The translations under genes were made by a program, and so were the position numbers. A stretch of DNA of 64,000 nucleotides from Shewanella xiamenensis (GTDB lineage: Bacteria; Pseudomonadota; Gammaproteobacteria; Enterobacterales; Shewanellaceae): the NCBI RefSeq assembly GCF_014647135.1, contig NZ_BMOP01000013.1, positions 62,001-126,000 on the forward strand, read 5' to 3'. Below are positions 44,059-54,092 of the stretch, piece by piece. The notes beneath the pieces were generated by a model. It was given only the letters and a program-made list of their open reading frames with translations, was not told the origin of the DNA and searched no databases. Position 1 is the stretch's first letter. Each line of letters begins with the position of its first letter.

Positions 44059-44607
44059 CTAAATCCAATAGACTGGATAGTGGCGTTTGGGATCGGTGGA
44101 GAGATTATTCACGACCAGCGCCACCAGCAATAACAGTAGTGAGCCGAGGAATACTGGCATCAACGCATAGAGAAACCCGAGTTGATGCACGTTCTCACCG
44201 CCTATCACAGCAATTAATGCCGTTGCACCGCCCGGTGGGTGCAGCGTGCGAGTTAAATACATCAATGCGATGGCTAGTGATACGGCTAGAGCACTCGCGA
44301 GCACCATATAATCGGCAAACACTTGGTACACAGCCACACCAATCAGTGCCGATAACACACTGCCGCCAATCAAGTTACGTGGCTGAGAAAACTCTGCCAG
44401 TGGCGCGCCATACACTAATACCGCCGACGCCCCAAATGAGCCAATCACAAACATAGTGCCGAGCAGATTATCACTCATATAACTGGCGAGACTGGCGACT
44501 AAGTAAATGCCGCAAAAGGCGCCTACCCATGACCAAACGATCTTTTTCAGGGGTTGTCGTGGCGGACAGATGTCCTTAGAACGCATTCGGGTGAAGTAAA
44601 ATCTCAT
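44059..44607 (-). CDS. HPP-family membrane protein
   Basis: The 182-residue protein has four to five transmembrane helices and the family motif RTLHPPGGATALIAV (about 126-140), plus FVIGSFGASAVLVYGAPLAEFSQPRNLIGG (about 53-82). Some HPP proteins transport nitrite in chloroplasts and cyanobacteria; a role in this organism is unknown. It is a single gene with a weak ribosome site. Confidence 0.86.
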   Translation of the reverse strand: MRFYFTRMRSKDICPPRQPLKKIVWSWVGAFCGIYLVASLASYMSDNLLGTMFVIGSFGASAVLVYGAPLAEFSQPRNLIGGSVLSALIGVAVYQVFADYMVLASALAVSLAIALMYLTRTLHPPGGATALIAVIGGENVHQLGFLYALMPVFLGSLLLLLVALVVNNLSTDPKRHYPVYWI

Positions 44608-44724
44608 GCTAAATCCGGCCGGAAGGAATAAAGGCGCGGATAAGTGATCCGCATCACATTTGCGGCCGCCACGTTAACGTTTTCACCGCGCAATTGCAAT
44701 TGTGCGGTGAAAGTGAACGCGAAT

Positions 44725-45135
44725 TTAAGCCGCTTCACCATTGAGGCTGGCTAAGATTTCACGAATATCTTCGGGGATAGGGCGACTCTTTTCACAACTG
44801 TAGTCGTAGTGGACTAAGGTGGTTTTCACTTCCGCAGTTTTACTGCCAGCTTGCCAACAGGTTTGAGTCAATTCGAAACTGCTATTACCGATACGGCTGA
44901 CATAGGTTTTCACCGTCACACTTTTGCCGTAATAAGTCGGCGCGATAAAGGCCACGGTAAAGCCTGCCACTATGAGGTTCCACTGATGCAAATCCAACTC
45001 GGGATTAAAAATCTCGAAGATTGGCGTGCGCGCGGCTTCGCACCACACGGGGATCACTGTGTTGTTAATATGGCCTAGGCCATCGGTTTCGGTAAATCTT
45101 GGCTGGATTTCGAGGCTGTATTCGGTGACTGACAT
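44725..45135 (-). CDS. Hotdog-fold acyl-CoA thioesterase, second copy
   Basis: The 136-residue protein has the same fold as the 43.3-kb gene, with RFTETDGLGHINNTVIPVWCEAAR (catalytic Asp at about 17). The two are not close in sequence, so this is not a recent duplicate. The substrate is unknown. GGGAAG precedes the ATG. A hairpin lies between this gene and the large exported protein. Confidence 0.85.
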   Translation of the reverse strand: MSVTEYSLEIQPRFTETDGLGHINNTVIPVWCEAARTPIFEIFNPELDLHQWNLIVAGFTVAFIAPTYYGKSVTVKTYVSRIGNSSFELTQTCWQAGSKTAEVKTTLVHYDYSCEKSRPIPEDIREILASLNGEAA

Positions 45136-45178
45136 GCAAACTTCCCTTTTGTTGTTCTTATACTTTTATGCTGTGAAT

Positions 45179-45210
45179 GGGATAAACGAGGCGCTTACCC
45201 CGTTTATCCC
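45179..45210. terminator. Hairpin between the thioesterase and the MORN-variant gene
   Basis: GGGATAAACG (45179-45188) pairs with CGTTTATCCC (45201-45210). No clear T-run follows, so terminator function is tentative. It lies between two genes read on the same (minus) strand. Confidence 0.45.
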
Positions 45211-45242
45211 TACCAAGCCTAACAGAAATAAGAAGCGCGATG

Positions 45243-47732
45243 CTAGAACTGGCAGCTCGCGGTATCTGGGGTTTGCTTGCCGTTAGCATCGTACTTTTTC
45301 ATACAGCCAGCTTTACCCATATCATAAATTTTTTCGTATTTGAGCTTGCCACTGCTGTCGTAGGACTTAAACACACCATGGCTTTTTGGGTTTTCTAGGT
45401 GATAGATTTTGCGCCCCTTAGTCACATGGGAAAAATCCGAGAATCCAGGTTCCTCTTGATAGATCACTCCGTTGATATAGCGCTTGTGCACCACATGTTG
45501 CTCATCAATCCGCAGCATTTCGCTGGCTAACTTGCCATTCTGGTCATAACAGACTTTATCCACGGCATAATTGCTGTCGAGATCCTCGATACAACTCACG
45601 GCACCATTATCAAAATATTCCCGCTGGATACCGCAGCGTGCAATGGCGTTATCCCAGAAATAAGGTTCACCGTTCCAGGTTTCGCCTTCTTGCTGGCAAT
45701 AGTTCCACAAACTCTTTAGCTGGCCGTTAGGATAGAAAGTGTAATGGGGGCCAGAGAGACGGTTATTGATAAGATGACCATATTGCACGAGCGAATAGCC
45801 GCCGTCGGTGGAATAGCGAATGCTTGGGCCATATTCCTTACCCGCTTTATAAGTCTGCAAAGACATTAAGCGGCCGTTAGAATCGAATCGATATTCTTTA
45901 TCGACTGACCCATTGGTGTAATAGCTTAATTCGGATAGTCGGCCGCCGCGATACACTCGCTGATCACCATCTTTAATCGAGCTAGTCTCGGCATTGTTTG
46001 TGTTTATTACACCCTCACAATCGCCTGCATAAGGCTCTTTTCGCATCATGCATTCATCCTGCGAGGGTTTAAGTTTTACGGCGTCATTGAACTTATACTG
46101 ACTCAACTCATTCAGATCGCCGTTAGGTTCGAGCCACATTTGTGGGCCATCTAACTCGCCTTGACGATAGTTAGCTACATTGCTGACAGTATTCGGGGCT
46201 GAATACCATAGACTCTCACCGTGGAGTCTGCCCTTATCATAATGTTTAAGGGCAAACATAAAATTATCTTTATTGAATAACTTAGCCTCACCTTGGCGTA
46301 GGCCGTTCTCATAGTTGACTTCGGTCTTGTAGAGGTAAGTCACCGATTGCCTAGTGGTAAATGCATCGTTAGCATCTGGGGTTCGAATATATACCCAGAG
46401 GCCTGAACGTTTACCATCGAGGTAGCTGCCTTCACCGCTTTGAAAGCGATAATCCCCTTGGGTGACCTTTTCTACCCAAGCGCCTTGCTTCACACCCTTT
46501 TGGTATTGGCCTTTGCTACCATCGGACTCAAGCCACTCACCGTCTTTTACGCCATTGAGATAAATGCCCTTTTCGGATAATTTCTTCGCGCCTTCGGTGC
46601 CGGAATCGTAATCTGGGGTATAGATTTCACTCGGGCCATCGGGCACGCCCTTGTTGTAGTGAATAAAGCCGTAGTTATCGGCGTCATCCATCATGGACTG
46701 CAATACCCATTTACCCTGCTTTTGGCCGTCGAGGTACTCGCCCTCCCAATAGGTTTCACGGCTGTCGGCTTCTATCCATTTACCCACTTGCTTACCCAGC
46801 TTATAGTCACCCGCATACATCACACTGCCATTGCGGGCATCGTAGGCGGCAAAGTGACCATCAAGTTCGCCTTGAACATAATTGGCTTCACTGGCAACAC
46901 CAGCCCAAGTACTGCCCATGCTCATGAATTCGTAAAAAGGCCCTGTTCGCGGGATTTTTTCGCTGCCATTTTTAAGCCAATCGACATCGTCGGCCTCATA
47001 ACCAATGGCGACTAACATAAAACTGCCATCTTCTTCGACGTAGGCACTGCGATCAAACGTGGCGACTAGACTGTATTTTCGTTCACGCCCCTCGGCATCC
47101 TTATCGGTGCGAGTCACGGGATAGCGCAGCTTGTATTCCACTGCGGTTTTTACATCCGCCGCTGTGCCTTCAGAATTGCGATAACCAATTAGTGTTGGTT
47201 TGAGCTTAGAGGTACCATCCAAAATCGCTTTAATATCAGGATCTTTTACCCCTTCCGCCTCATAGGTCATACGATACTGCTGTGGTGGCAGCTGGCTTAA
47301 CACCTTGCGAACCCCACCCACGGTAAAGGTGCTAATGGTTGGTACAACTTCATCGAGCACGGCTTGCAAGCGTGGCAATTTAGTTAGCTCTTCACCCTCA
47401 AAGCCATAACCCCGTAGATGCTGACCATCGGCATCCTTGAGCATGACGATAACTTCCTTAGTACCGCCCTTGTCAAAGTCATGGTAAAACACCGCCACGA
47501 TTTCAGCGCGGCCGTAATCGTCAATACGCACACCGGGCGCATCGCCATAGAGCATTTCGCCCCATACCTGTTGATCTTTTTGATAAAAATTGAGCCATTG
47601 GCCATTGGGAAGATCCACGGGACCGTGAACCATTTTGTCATATTCCGCCGCAACCGCAGCAGGAATGACCACAAAAGAAGATAACCACACCGCACCGACA
47701 GCGGCGCATAAACGACGAATCGAAAGTTCCAT
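45243..47732 (-). CDS. Large exported MORN-variant repeat protein
   Basis: The 829-residue protein has a signal peptide (ending AVAA, about 28). Most of it (about 270-800) consists of MORN_2-type repeats: short units such as GEWLESDGSKGQYQKGVKQGAW, LHGESLWY, RLSGPHYTFYPNGQLKSLW, and GNGxLxxE-like lines. These form extended beta-hairpin arrays. The N-terminal 250 residues are not repetitive (AEYDKMVHGPVDLPNGQWLNF). The function is unknown; related proteins include toxin-antitoxin-like and surface proteins. A C-terminal cysteine is present. AAAGGA precedes the ATG. Confidence 0.8.
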   Translation of the reverse strand: MELSIRRLCAAVGAVWLSSFVVIPAAVAAEYDKMVHGPVDLPNGQWLNFYQKDQQVWGEMLYGDAPGVRIDDYGRAEIVAVFYHDFDKGGTKEVIVMLKDADGQHLRGYGFEGEELTKLPRLQAVLDEVVPTISTFTVGGVRKVLSQLPPQQYRMTYEAEGVKDPDIKAILDGTSKLKPTLIGYRNSEGTAADVKTAVEYKLRYPVTRTDKDAEGRERKYSLVATFDRSAYVEEDGSFMLVAIGYEADDVDWLKNGSEKIPRTGPFYEFMSMGSTWAGVASEANYVQGELDGHFAAYDARNGSVMYAGDYKLGKQVGKWIEADSRETYWEGEYLDGQKQGKWVLQSMMDDADNYGFIHYNKGVPDGPSEIYTPDYDSGTEGAKKLSEKGIYLNGVKDGEWLESDGSKGQYQKGVKQGAWVEKVTQGDYRFQSGEGSYLDGKRSGLWVYIRTPDANDAFTTRQSVTYLYKTEVNYENGLRQGEAKLFNKDNFMFALKHYDKGRLHGESLWYSAPNTVSNVANYRQGELDGPQMWLEPNGDLNELSQYKFNDAVKLKPSQDECMMRKEPYAGDCEGVINTNNAETSSIKDGDQRVYRGGRLSELSYYTNGSVDKEYRFDSNGRLMSLQTYKAGKEYGPSIRYSTDGGYSLVQYGHLINNRLSGPHYTFYPNGQLKSLWNYCQQEGETWNGEPYFWDNAIARCGIQREYFDNGAVSCIEDLDSNYAVDKVCYDQNGKLASEMLRIDEQHVVHKRYINGVIYQEEPGFSDFSHVTKGRKIYHLENPKSHGVFKSYDSSGKLKYEKIYDMGKAGCMKKYDANGKQTPDTASCQF

Positions 47733-47828
47733 TTAACTATCCTTTACACCGACACCTTGCGCCTCGTGCGCACCAGTAAACGGGGCGAATTTTAAGCTAA
47801 GAACTATGCGTCAGGAAGTAGTTGAGAC

Positions 47829-47855
47829 AAAAAAGGCCGCTAAGCGGCCTTTTAA
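47829..47855. terminator. Terminator between acyl-CoA synthetase and MORN-variant gene
   Basis: AAAAGGCCGCT at 47831-47841 pairs with AGCGGCCTTTT at 47843-47853, a very tight hairpin with A- and T-runs. It lies just past the synthetase stop on the minus strand. Confidence 0.85.
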
Positions 47856-47872
47856 GATCAAATATTTAACAA

Positions 47873-49666
47873 TCAATTATTATACATAGCATTAATTTCA
47901 TGGGCGTACTTGTGATAAATCATTTTGCGACGCAACTTAAGCGTCGGCGTGATTAATCCTGCCTCCATCGAAAAAGCTTCCGGCAGCAGGGTAAACTTTT
48001 TGATTTGCTCAAAACTAGCCAACTCCTGCTGGAGCTGTTTGAGGCGCTGCTCGAAATGCTCAACCACATGGCTATGGCGCAGCAGCTCAATAGGCGACTC
48101 ATACTTTAAGCCTTTTTCCTTTGCCCATGCTTCGAGGGATTCAAAGGCTGGCACAATCAGCGCCGTCACATAGTTACGCGCATCGGCAATCACCGCCACT
48201 TGTTCGATAAAAGGACAACACCCAACAGCACCCTCAACCCTTTGCGGTGCAATATATTTACCGTTAGAGGTCTTCATCAATTCTTTAATACGATCGGTAA
48301 TAAACAAATTGCCGTGGGCATCGAGTCGTCCCGCATCACCGGTTTTTAACCAGCCGTCTTCAAAGGCGGCGGCAGTATCTTCAGGGCGATTGTAATAACC
48401 GCGCATCACGGTATCGCCACGGACTAAGATTTCATCGTCTTTACCCAGTTTAATTTCGATTTCGGGCAAGACTTTACCGTTTGACCCCGCGACACGGTTA
48501 TCCAAAGTGTTACAGGTCACAGTAGCGTTTGTTTCGGTCATGCCATAGCCACAAAGCACAGGAATACCAATAGCATGGAAAAAAGACGCCACATTTAAAT
48601 CAAGTGCAGCACCGCCACAGGGCATAAACTTTAAGCGTCCACCGAGCACAGCCTGCAACTTGCTGTAAACCAATTTGTTCGCCAAACGCCATTGCAAGGA
48701 TAACCACAAACCGCCCTTAGCGCGGCCTTGGCTCACTTCAAACTGACGCTCGCCAACCCTCATCGCCCAAGCAAATAATTTTTTACGACCCTCTGCGGAT
48801 TTCGCGACCTTATCCTGTACTGCGCTGTAAACCTTCTCGAGGAAACGCGGCACCACACACAAGGTATGCGGACGCACAGCACTTATCGCTTCTTTTACTC
48901 TTTGGGTATTTTGCAGATACACATTATGGCCACCACGGCATAAAACGTAGAAACTCCAGCTACGTTCAAACACATGGCTTAGCGGTAGGAAAGCTAAAGA
49001 CACATCGCCAGCATTAAAAGGCAAAATCTGATCGTGCTGACGCACAGTCGAAGCCATATTGCGGTAATCCAGCATGACGCCTTTAGGATCACCCGTGGTG
49101 CCGGAGGTATAAATAAGGGTTAACAGATCATCAAGATTCGCGTCTTTTAAACGTTGCTCCAGCTCGGCACTTTGGTCATATGCCTGCGCTAGCACGTTAT
49201 CTAAATGCCTATGTTGAGGTTTATCCTGAGCCAACTGAACTGCGGCATCGAACACAATCACATGCTCTAGGGTCGGACACTGTTTTTGTAGCTCGCAGGC
49301 CAGCGCATATTGCTTAGCGTCGTCGACAAAAATCACCTTAGCCGCCGCATCATTAATGATAAAGCTGGCTTGCTCTAAGGTACTGGTTGGGTAAATAGGC
49401 ACGACAATGGCACGGCTTTTCAGAATGCCGATATCGGCACAGGTCCATTGTGGGCAGTTTTGTGACAGGATCACACAGCGGTCTTGCACTTGTACGCCGA
49501 GTTGAATCAACACTTGTGCAATTTTATGGCTGATCTCATCAAATGCCTGCCAACTGACTTGATGCCAAGGGGCTGCCATTTCAAAACCTTCCAGCGCAAT
49601 AGCCTCCTTTAACGACTGGCTTTGCTGCTGTAATAGTCGAATTACGTGATATTGTTCGAGCGACAT
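47873..49666 (-). CDS. Long-chain acyl-CoA synthetase (AMP-forming)
   Basis: The protein of about 597 residues activates fatty acids to acyl-CoA via acyl-AMP. It has the P-loop-like TLIYTSGTTGDPKGVMLDY (about 160-178), a core YGMTETNATVT (about 325-335), GWLKTGDAGRLDAHGNLFITDRIKELMKTSNGKYIAPQRVE and the late VTALIVP region. I use the ATG at 49666 with AGGTGAG upstream; a longer frame from 49774 has no support. It is of the FadD15/long-chain type. A GntR-controlled ABC operon ends just upstream of it. Confidence 0.9.
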   Translation of the reverse strand: MSLEQYHVIRLLQQQSQSLKEAIALEGFEMAAPWHQVSWQAFDEISHKIAQVLIQLGVQVQDRCVILSQNCPQWTCADIGILKSRAIVVPIYPTSTLEQASFIINDAAAKVIFVDDAKQYALACELQKQCPTLEHVIVFDAAVQLAQDKPQHRHLDNVLAQAYDQSAELEQRLKDANLDDLLTLIYTSGTTGDPKGVMLDYRNMASTVRQHDQILPFNAGDVSLAFLPLSHVFERSWSFYVLCRGGHNVYLQNTQRVKEAISAVRPHTLCVVPRFLEKVYSAVQDKVAKSAEGRKKLFAWAMRVGERQFEVSQGRAKGGLWLSLQWRLANKLVYSKLQAVLGGRLKFMPCGGAALDLNVASFFHAIGIPVLCGYGMTETNATVTCNTLDNRVAGSNGKVLPEIEIKLGKDDEILVRGDTVMRGYYNRPEDTAAAFEDGWLKTGDAGRLDAHGNLFITDRIKELMKTSNGKYIAPQRVEGAVGCCPFIEQVAVIADARNYVTALIVPAFESLEAWAKEKGLKYESPIELLRHSHVVEHFEQRLKQLQQELASFEQIKKFTLLPEAFSMEAGLITPTLKLRRKMIYHKYAHEINAMYNN

Positions 49667-49794
49667 GAGTGACTCACCTTTTAGCTTACAAGTGTTCCGC
49701 TTTTGCAGCATTCTACCTGAAGGCAAGCTAAAAACTAAGAGTTTTTGCTCTAATCTTGTGCAAATGTCGCCCAAATCACGTCATTTAAGGCCGA

Positions 49795-51105
49795 TTACAG
49801 CCCAACGATATCGCCCCGCCATAACTTTTTATGGCCGCCAAACAGGGCAATTTGCCCCAACACAACCAGTAAAAGATCGCCTATTAACCAATAATATAGA
49901 TGACCATCATGCTGCAATGCCGCTAAACTGATAGACACCCATAGTGAATGCCCCAGCACCACCAGCATAGTCAAGCTAACCTGTAACACTCGGCGGCACA
50001 GGCAACCTAGCCCTAACACCAAGGCACAAGCCCAATAGGTGCTCATCACTAAATGCGCCAGCAATGGCGCACTTATCCCGCCATTGAGCCAAGTAATAAA
50101 CACACTACAGAGCAACATGCCGACACTGATGAGATACAGCAATCGTTGCTGCCCTCGGGCAAAAGCATTAACCAAACCGGTTCTGCCATCAAAACCCGGC
50201 ATCAACAACAGTAACTCTGTTGCACGCGCTCGTTGCACCCGACTCCAATGCACCAGCGAACAGCTGATCACACAAAACTGCGCCAGTAGCAGTAACACCG
50301 GAAAATCCCAATTAAACTGATGGGATAATACCCCCAGCACCAATGTCAGCGCGGGCAGCAACAACAGCAATACGGTTAACATCGGCCCGATAAAAAAGTT
50401 AACCGGATGCAAATAACGCTCGAAACGGCTCAAAAACCGCATGGATTGCAGATTAGGCAACCAAAACCAGCCCATTTCTAACCCGTTGAGGTACACACTG
50501 CGTGCTTCCACCCGCCAAGGTAATACTAGGCAGCGGCGCCAAATCAGCACTACCAACACAAACAGCACTATGATGCTCAGCCACAATGGTACTTGCTCAG
50601 CCAAAGCGCTAGAAAACGGCACTAAGATAAACAGTAAAAATGAGGAGTAAAACCATTGGGTGTGCCGCAGACACAGCAAAATAAAACCTAAGCTTATCCC
50701 TTGGGCAAACACCAGTAGCGACAGGCTAGAGGTAAAATCAAACAATACGCATAAGAGCACCGCAAGGCTAAACACGCCAATGAGCATCACCTCGCACTGG
50801 ATAAAAATATTCTGCCGATAACGGGGGATTAAGATTGAGCATTCACTCGCCATCAAGCGAATCAACTGCCATGCGACCGCAGCTGAGGTAGAGACAATCC
50901 CCATGCCGACAAAAATATCAAAACTCTGCTTCTGCCCAGCCCATCCCGCCAAAACGCTCAGGGCTAAGCCAAATAATCCGGTACCCAAAAAACTCACACT
51001 GCCCACGTCAAATAACCACAGGCGCAGCATGCCGTTAAAGGGATTGATTGAATGCTGTGTTACAGGCTTATCAGTAGGTTGCACAAGCGGTTTAGCTGAA
51101 CTCAT
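49795..51105 (-). CDS. ABC transporter membrane protein of the GntR-controlled operon
   Basis: The 436-residue protein is almost entirely hydrophobic, with about ten or more predicted helices, and I recognise no precise family. Its start overlaps the stop of the ATPase gene by 4 bases (translational coupling), so it is the permease partner. The N-terminus is cytoplasmic and polar. Cargo is unknown; in similar GntR-ABC operons it is usually a drug, lipid or cell-wall-active peptide. Confidence 0.75.
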   Translation of the reverse strand: MSSAKPLVQPTDKPVTQHSINPFNGMLRLWLFDVGSVSFLGTGLFGLALSVLAGWAGQKQSFDIFVGMGIVSTSAAVAWQLIRLMASECSILIPRYRQNIFIQCEVMLIGVFSLAVLLCVLFDFTSSLSLLVFAQGISLGFILLCLRHTQWFYSSFLLFILVPFSSALAEQVPLWLSIIVLFVLVVLIWRRCLVLPWRVEARSVYLNGLEMGWFWLPNLQSMRFLSRFERYLHPVNFFIGPMLTVLLLLLPALTLVLGVLSHQFNWDFPVLLLLAQFCVISCSLVHWSRVQRARATELLLLMPGFDGRTGLVNAFARGQQRLLYLISVGMLLCSVFITWLNGGISAPLLAHLVMSTYWACALVLGLGCLCRRVLQVSLTMLVVLGHSLWVSISLAALQHDGHLYYWLIGDLLLVVLGQIALFGGHKKLWRGDIVGL

Positions 51106-51965
51106 TTGTGTAACTCCACAAAGAGTTGCTCCAAATTAAGCGCTTCACTTCGCTGCACGCCGGTAAGATTGAGATCAACGGCACCACGATCCACCAGTAC
51201 AGAATCGCCATCGCGGCTGAGGATACGCACCTGCTCAGGTAACTCGGCGCCCTCCGCAAGTTTGACTAAACGCACCTCTTCCCGCAGGGCATCTATCTCC
51301 TTAAACAGCACTAACTCGCCCTGTTTAATCAGGGCGACATGGCTCGCGACCCGTTCTAAATCTGAGGTGATATGGGATGAAAACAACACGGCCGAGCCGG
51401 ATTCGAGGGCCAAGTCGAACAAATCGACCATAAACTTGCGTCTGACTATCGGGTCGAGGCTGGCCACGGGTTCGTCGAGGATCAGCAACTCGGGACGATA
51501 GGCCATCGCCATGATCAAGGCCAAGGATTGACGCTGACCAACGGACAGGCGCTGTACCTGTTGAGTGACATCTAATTCGAAGCGGGTGAGCCAATCCTGC
51601 TCTAACTGCATGTCCCAGTGGGGATAAAAACTGCGGTGTAAATCGAGGGCGCGCTCAACGGTAAAGCCTTCATAACCAAAGGGTTGCTGCGGAACATAGC
51701 CTAAGCGTTCCTTAGCGGCAGAAGAAAGTTGTTCCGGCGTTTCGCCTAAGGTGCGGATTTCGCCCGAATCCGGCGAGAGGATCCCCAAGGCGCAGCGCAT
51801 TAGGGTCGATTTACCCGCACCGTTTTGTCCCAATAGACCGACCACCATACCGGCCGATAAACGTAAGGTCAGATCCTTGAGCGCACGTTTTTCGCTGGCA
51901 CCTTTGCCACGAAACACTTTGTTTACGTTGGAAAACTCTAGTATTGGGGTACAGTCTTGGTCCAT
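51102..51965 (-). CDS. ABC transporter ATPase of the GntR-controlled operon
   Basis: The 287-residue ATPase has Walker A GLLGQNGAGKSTLMR (about 41-55), the signature LSVGQRQSL, Walker B LLILDEPVASLD and a switch His region (SSHITSDLERV). It is of the YtrB/CcmA-like export type. It lies between the GntR gene (46-base gap) and the permease (4-base overlap), so the three form one operon. The ribosome site AAAAAGGA is strong. Confidence 0.92.
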   Translation of the reverse strand: MDQDCTPILEFSNVNKVFRGKGASEKRALKDLTLRLSAGMVVGLLGQNGAGKSTLMRCALGILSPDSGEIRTLGETPEQLSSAAKERLGYVPQQPFGYEGFTVERALDLHRSFYPHWDMQLEQDWLTRFELDVTQQVQRLSVGQRQSLALIMAMAYRPELLILDEPVASLDPIVRRKFMVDLFDLALESGSAVLFSSHITSDLERVASHVALIKQGELVLFKEIDALREEVRLVKLAEGAELPEQVRILSRDGDSVLVDRGAVDLNLTGVQRSEALNLEQLFVELHK

Positions 51966-52011
51966 CGAATTGCGTCCTTTTTATTCTCGTTTTCGCTTAG
52001 CTCGACTCAGG

Positions 52012-52377
52012 CTACCAACGCTCATTAATCAATTGCAGTAACTCGGGCAGACTCACGCCCAGCTGCTTTGCCTGCGCCAGCAAGGCATCTAATTGCGGCT
52101 CGAGCAGACTCACGCCCGACTCCATTGCCTCGGTACGCGCGGCGACCCTAGTCGCCTGACCACGGCGGCGCTCTAGCCAACCTTGATCGACCAATTGCTG
52201 AATAGCGCGGGACACCGTCATCGGATTGACCGCAAGAAATTCAGCAATTTGGCGCACTGAGGGTAATACGTCTTCCTCTTGCAACTGGCCGCCCACAATC
52301 AAGCGCACGATTTGCTCGTGTAATTGCTTGTAAATTGGCTCACCACTGCTGGGGTTGACATTTAAAAGTTCTAACAT
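52012..52377 (-). CDS. GntR-family regulator, YtrA type
   Basis: The 121-residue protein has a winged helix (SGEPIYKQLHEQIVRLIVGGQLQEEDVLPSVRQIAEFLAVNPMTVSRAIQQLVDQGWLERRRGQ, about 11-75) and only a short C-terminal helix for dimerisation, the layout of the YtrA subfamily. Such regulators repress their own ABC operon. The predicted operator lies just upstream, in the 92-base divergent region before the hydrolase gene. The start has no strong ribosome site. Confidence 0.9.
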   Translation of the reverse strand: MLELLNVNPSSGEPIYKQLHEQIVRLIVGGQLQEEDVLPSVRQIAEFLAVNPMTVSRAIQQLVDQGWLERRRGQATRVAARTEAMESGVSLLEPQLDALLAQAKQLGVSLPELLQLINERW

Positions 52378-52391
52378 TAGTCTTTACACAC

Positions 52392-52420
52392 TGTATTAAT
52401 ACATTGATACACCGATACAC
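52392..52420. promoter_or_regulatory. Candidate GntR operator, phased ATACA array
   Basis: A perfect palindrome TGTATTAATACA lies at 52392-52403, and ATACA recurs at 52399, 52407 and 52415, exactly 8 bases apart. It lies between divergent GntR and hydrolase genes and could control both. TGTAT/ATACA is a plausible YtrA-type half-site. Confidence 0.6.
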
Positions 52421-52469
52421 TGTATTTAAAGTAACACACTCATCCTGAAATGCAAAAAGGAAAGCGCTC

Positions 52470-54089
52470 ATGATAGATAGCATGATCCACAGGAAGTCCC
52501 ATAAGACCAGCGCTTGCGTTGCGATTAAGCGTTCAAACACAGGCTGGCATAAACATATTTCAACTCGCAAAATCATAGGCTTGAGCACACTTATGCTCGC
52601 CATGGCTAGCGCAACGGTTTGGGCAAGTGAAAAATCAGCTCCTTCAACAACACCCACAAATACCTGTTATGTGGACGGTGTTTCGGACCGTTTAAACTGC
52701 GGCTTTGTGACTGTGCCAGAGAATCCCAACAAGCCCGATGGCAAACAGATCCAAGTGCATTATGTGGTCTTGCCTGCGGTAAAAAACGTCAATCATGAAG
52801 AAGCCTTACTGGCGATAGCAGGCGGCCCAGGTCAATCGGCCATCGATAATGCGGCAAGCTTTGATAGCATGCTGAATAAAGTGCGTCAGCAGCGGGATAT
52901 TTTGCTGATTGATCAACGCGGTACAGGTCGCTCAAATCTATTGAATTGCGATGCAGGTGAACAATCCTTACTCGCCCTCAACGATGACAATGTTGATAGC
53001 TTAGCCGAGGCGCAAAAATGCCGAGATCAATTAACGGGTAGCGATGTCACCCAGTACGGCAGCATTAATGCCGTCAAAGACTTCGAGGCCGTGCGCGCTC
53101 ATTTAGGCTACAAAAAGCTGCACTTATACGGCATTTCTTACGGCACACGCATGGCGCAGCTCTATATGCGTTTGTATCCCGAGCACTTAGCCACAGTTAC
53201 CTTAGACGGCGTAGTGCCGATGCAGCAAAGCGTATTAGAAATCGGCTCGGCAATTGAGCGCGGCTTTGACTTACTGTTTAAAGACTGCCAAGAAACCGCG
53301 GCCTGCCATGACGAGTTTCCAGAGCTCAGGGCCGAGTTTGACCAAGTGGTAACCAAACTCAGCCAAGGGCCAGTGATGGAGCAAGTACACGACCCGGTCA
53401 CGGGTGAAAAGACCTTACTCACACTCACCCGCGCGAAGTTTTATGGCGCGATCAGAATGGCGTTATATCAAACCAATGTGCGCGCCTTAGTGCCCCATGC
53501 GATTCATCAAGCCGCCAAAGGTAACTATCAACCGCTACTCGGATTGTATGCCTTAACTACCGATGGTGCAGGCATGGCAATGGGCATGCACGCCTCCGTA
53601 GTTTGCGGTGAAGACATCCATCGCATCACCCCAGCGATGCGTGAACAGGCAAAAACCTCCTATGTTGGCAAATCTATGCTCGAAGGCCTAGAGGCATCAT
53701 GCTCTGTGTGGAAAGTGCCGCCCGTCGATGCCAGCTTTAGCGAGCCTATTAAGAGTGCTATCCCCACACTGTTGCTGTCGGGCGAAATAGACCCTGCCAC
53801 ACCACCAAGTTGGGCGGAACTTGCGATGGAAAAACTCACCAACGCTAAACACTTGGTCGCGCCATACGCCACCCATGGCGTGGCCTATCAGTCCTGTGCC
53901 AATAACTTAATCGCCGAGTTAGTGCGTACTGGTTCGGTTAAAGATCTCGATGGTGAATGTTTGAAAAAGGATGTGCGCCGTAGTTTCTATTTAAATGCCA
54001 GCTCGGTTGAGCCACTCGCGACCGAAGATGCAACCCAATCTGCCAAAGATAAGCCCAAGGATAAGCCCAGCACTGGAGCCAAGGAGTAA
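52470..54089 (+). CDS. Exported alpha/beta hydrolase with TAP-like C-terminus
   Basis: The 539-residue protein has an N-terminal hydrophobic segment (about 36-52, ending VWA) after a basic stretch, then an alpha/beta hydrolase fold. GGPGQSA forms the oxyanion region, GISYGTRMA (about 216-224) the nucleophile Ser elbow, SGEIDPATPP the acid and YATHGVAYQSC the His region. It resembles proline iminopeptidases and tripeptidyl aminopeptidases (TAP). The ATPase gene of a NatAB-like transporter begins 3 bases after its stop, so they are one operon. The Lys/Pro-rich tail is low complexity. Confidence 0.85.
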   Translation: MIDSMIHRKSHKTSACVAIKRSNTGWHKHISTRKIIGLSTLMLAMASATVWASEKSAPSTTPTNTCYVDGVSDRLNCGFVTVPENPNKPDGKQIQVHYVVLPAVKNVNHEEALLAIAGGPGQSAIDNAASFDSMLNKVRQQRDILLIDQRGTGRSNLLNCDAGEQSLLALNDDNVDSLAEAQKCRDQLTGSDVTQYGSINAVKDFEAVRAHLGYKKLHLYGISYGTRMAQLYMRLYPEHLATVTLDGVVPMQQSVLEIGSAIERGFDLLFKDCQETAACHDEFPELRAEFDQVVTKLSQGPVMEQVHDPVTGEKTLLTLTRAKFYGAIRMALYQTNVRALVPHAIHQAAKGNYQPLLGLYALTTDGAGMAMGMHASVVCGEDIHRITPAMREQAKTSYVGKSMLEGLEASCSVWKVPPVDASFSEPIKSAIPTLLLSGEIDPATPPSWAELAMEKLTNAKHLVAPYATHGVAYQSCANNLIAELVRTGSVKDLDGECLKKDVRRSFYLNASSVEPLATEDATQSAKDKPKDKPSTGAKE

Positions 54090-54092
54090 GTC

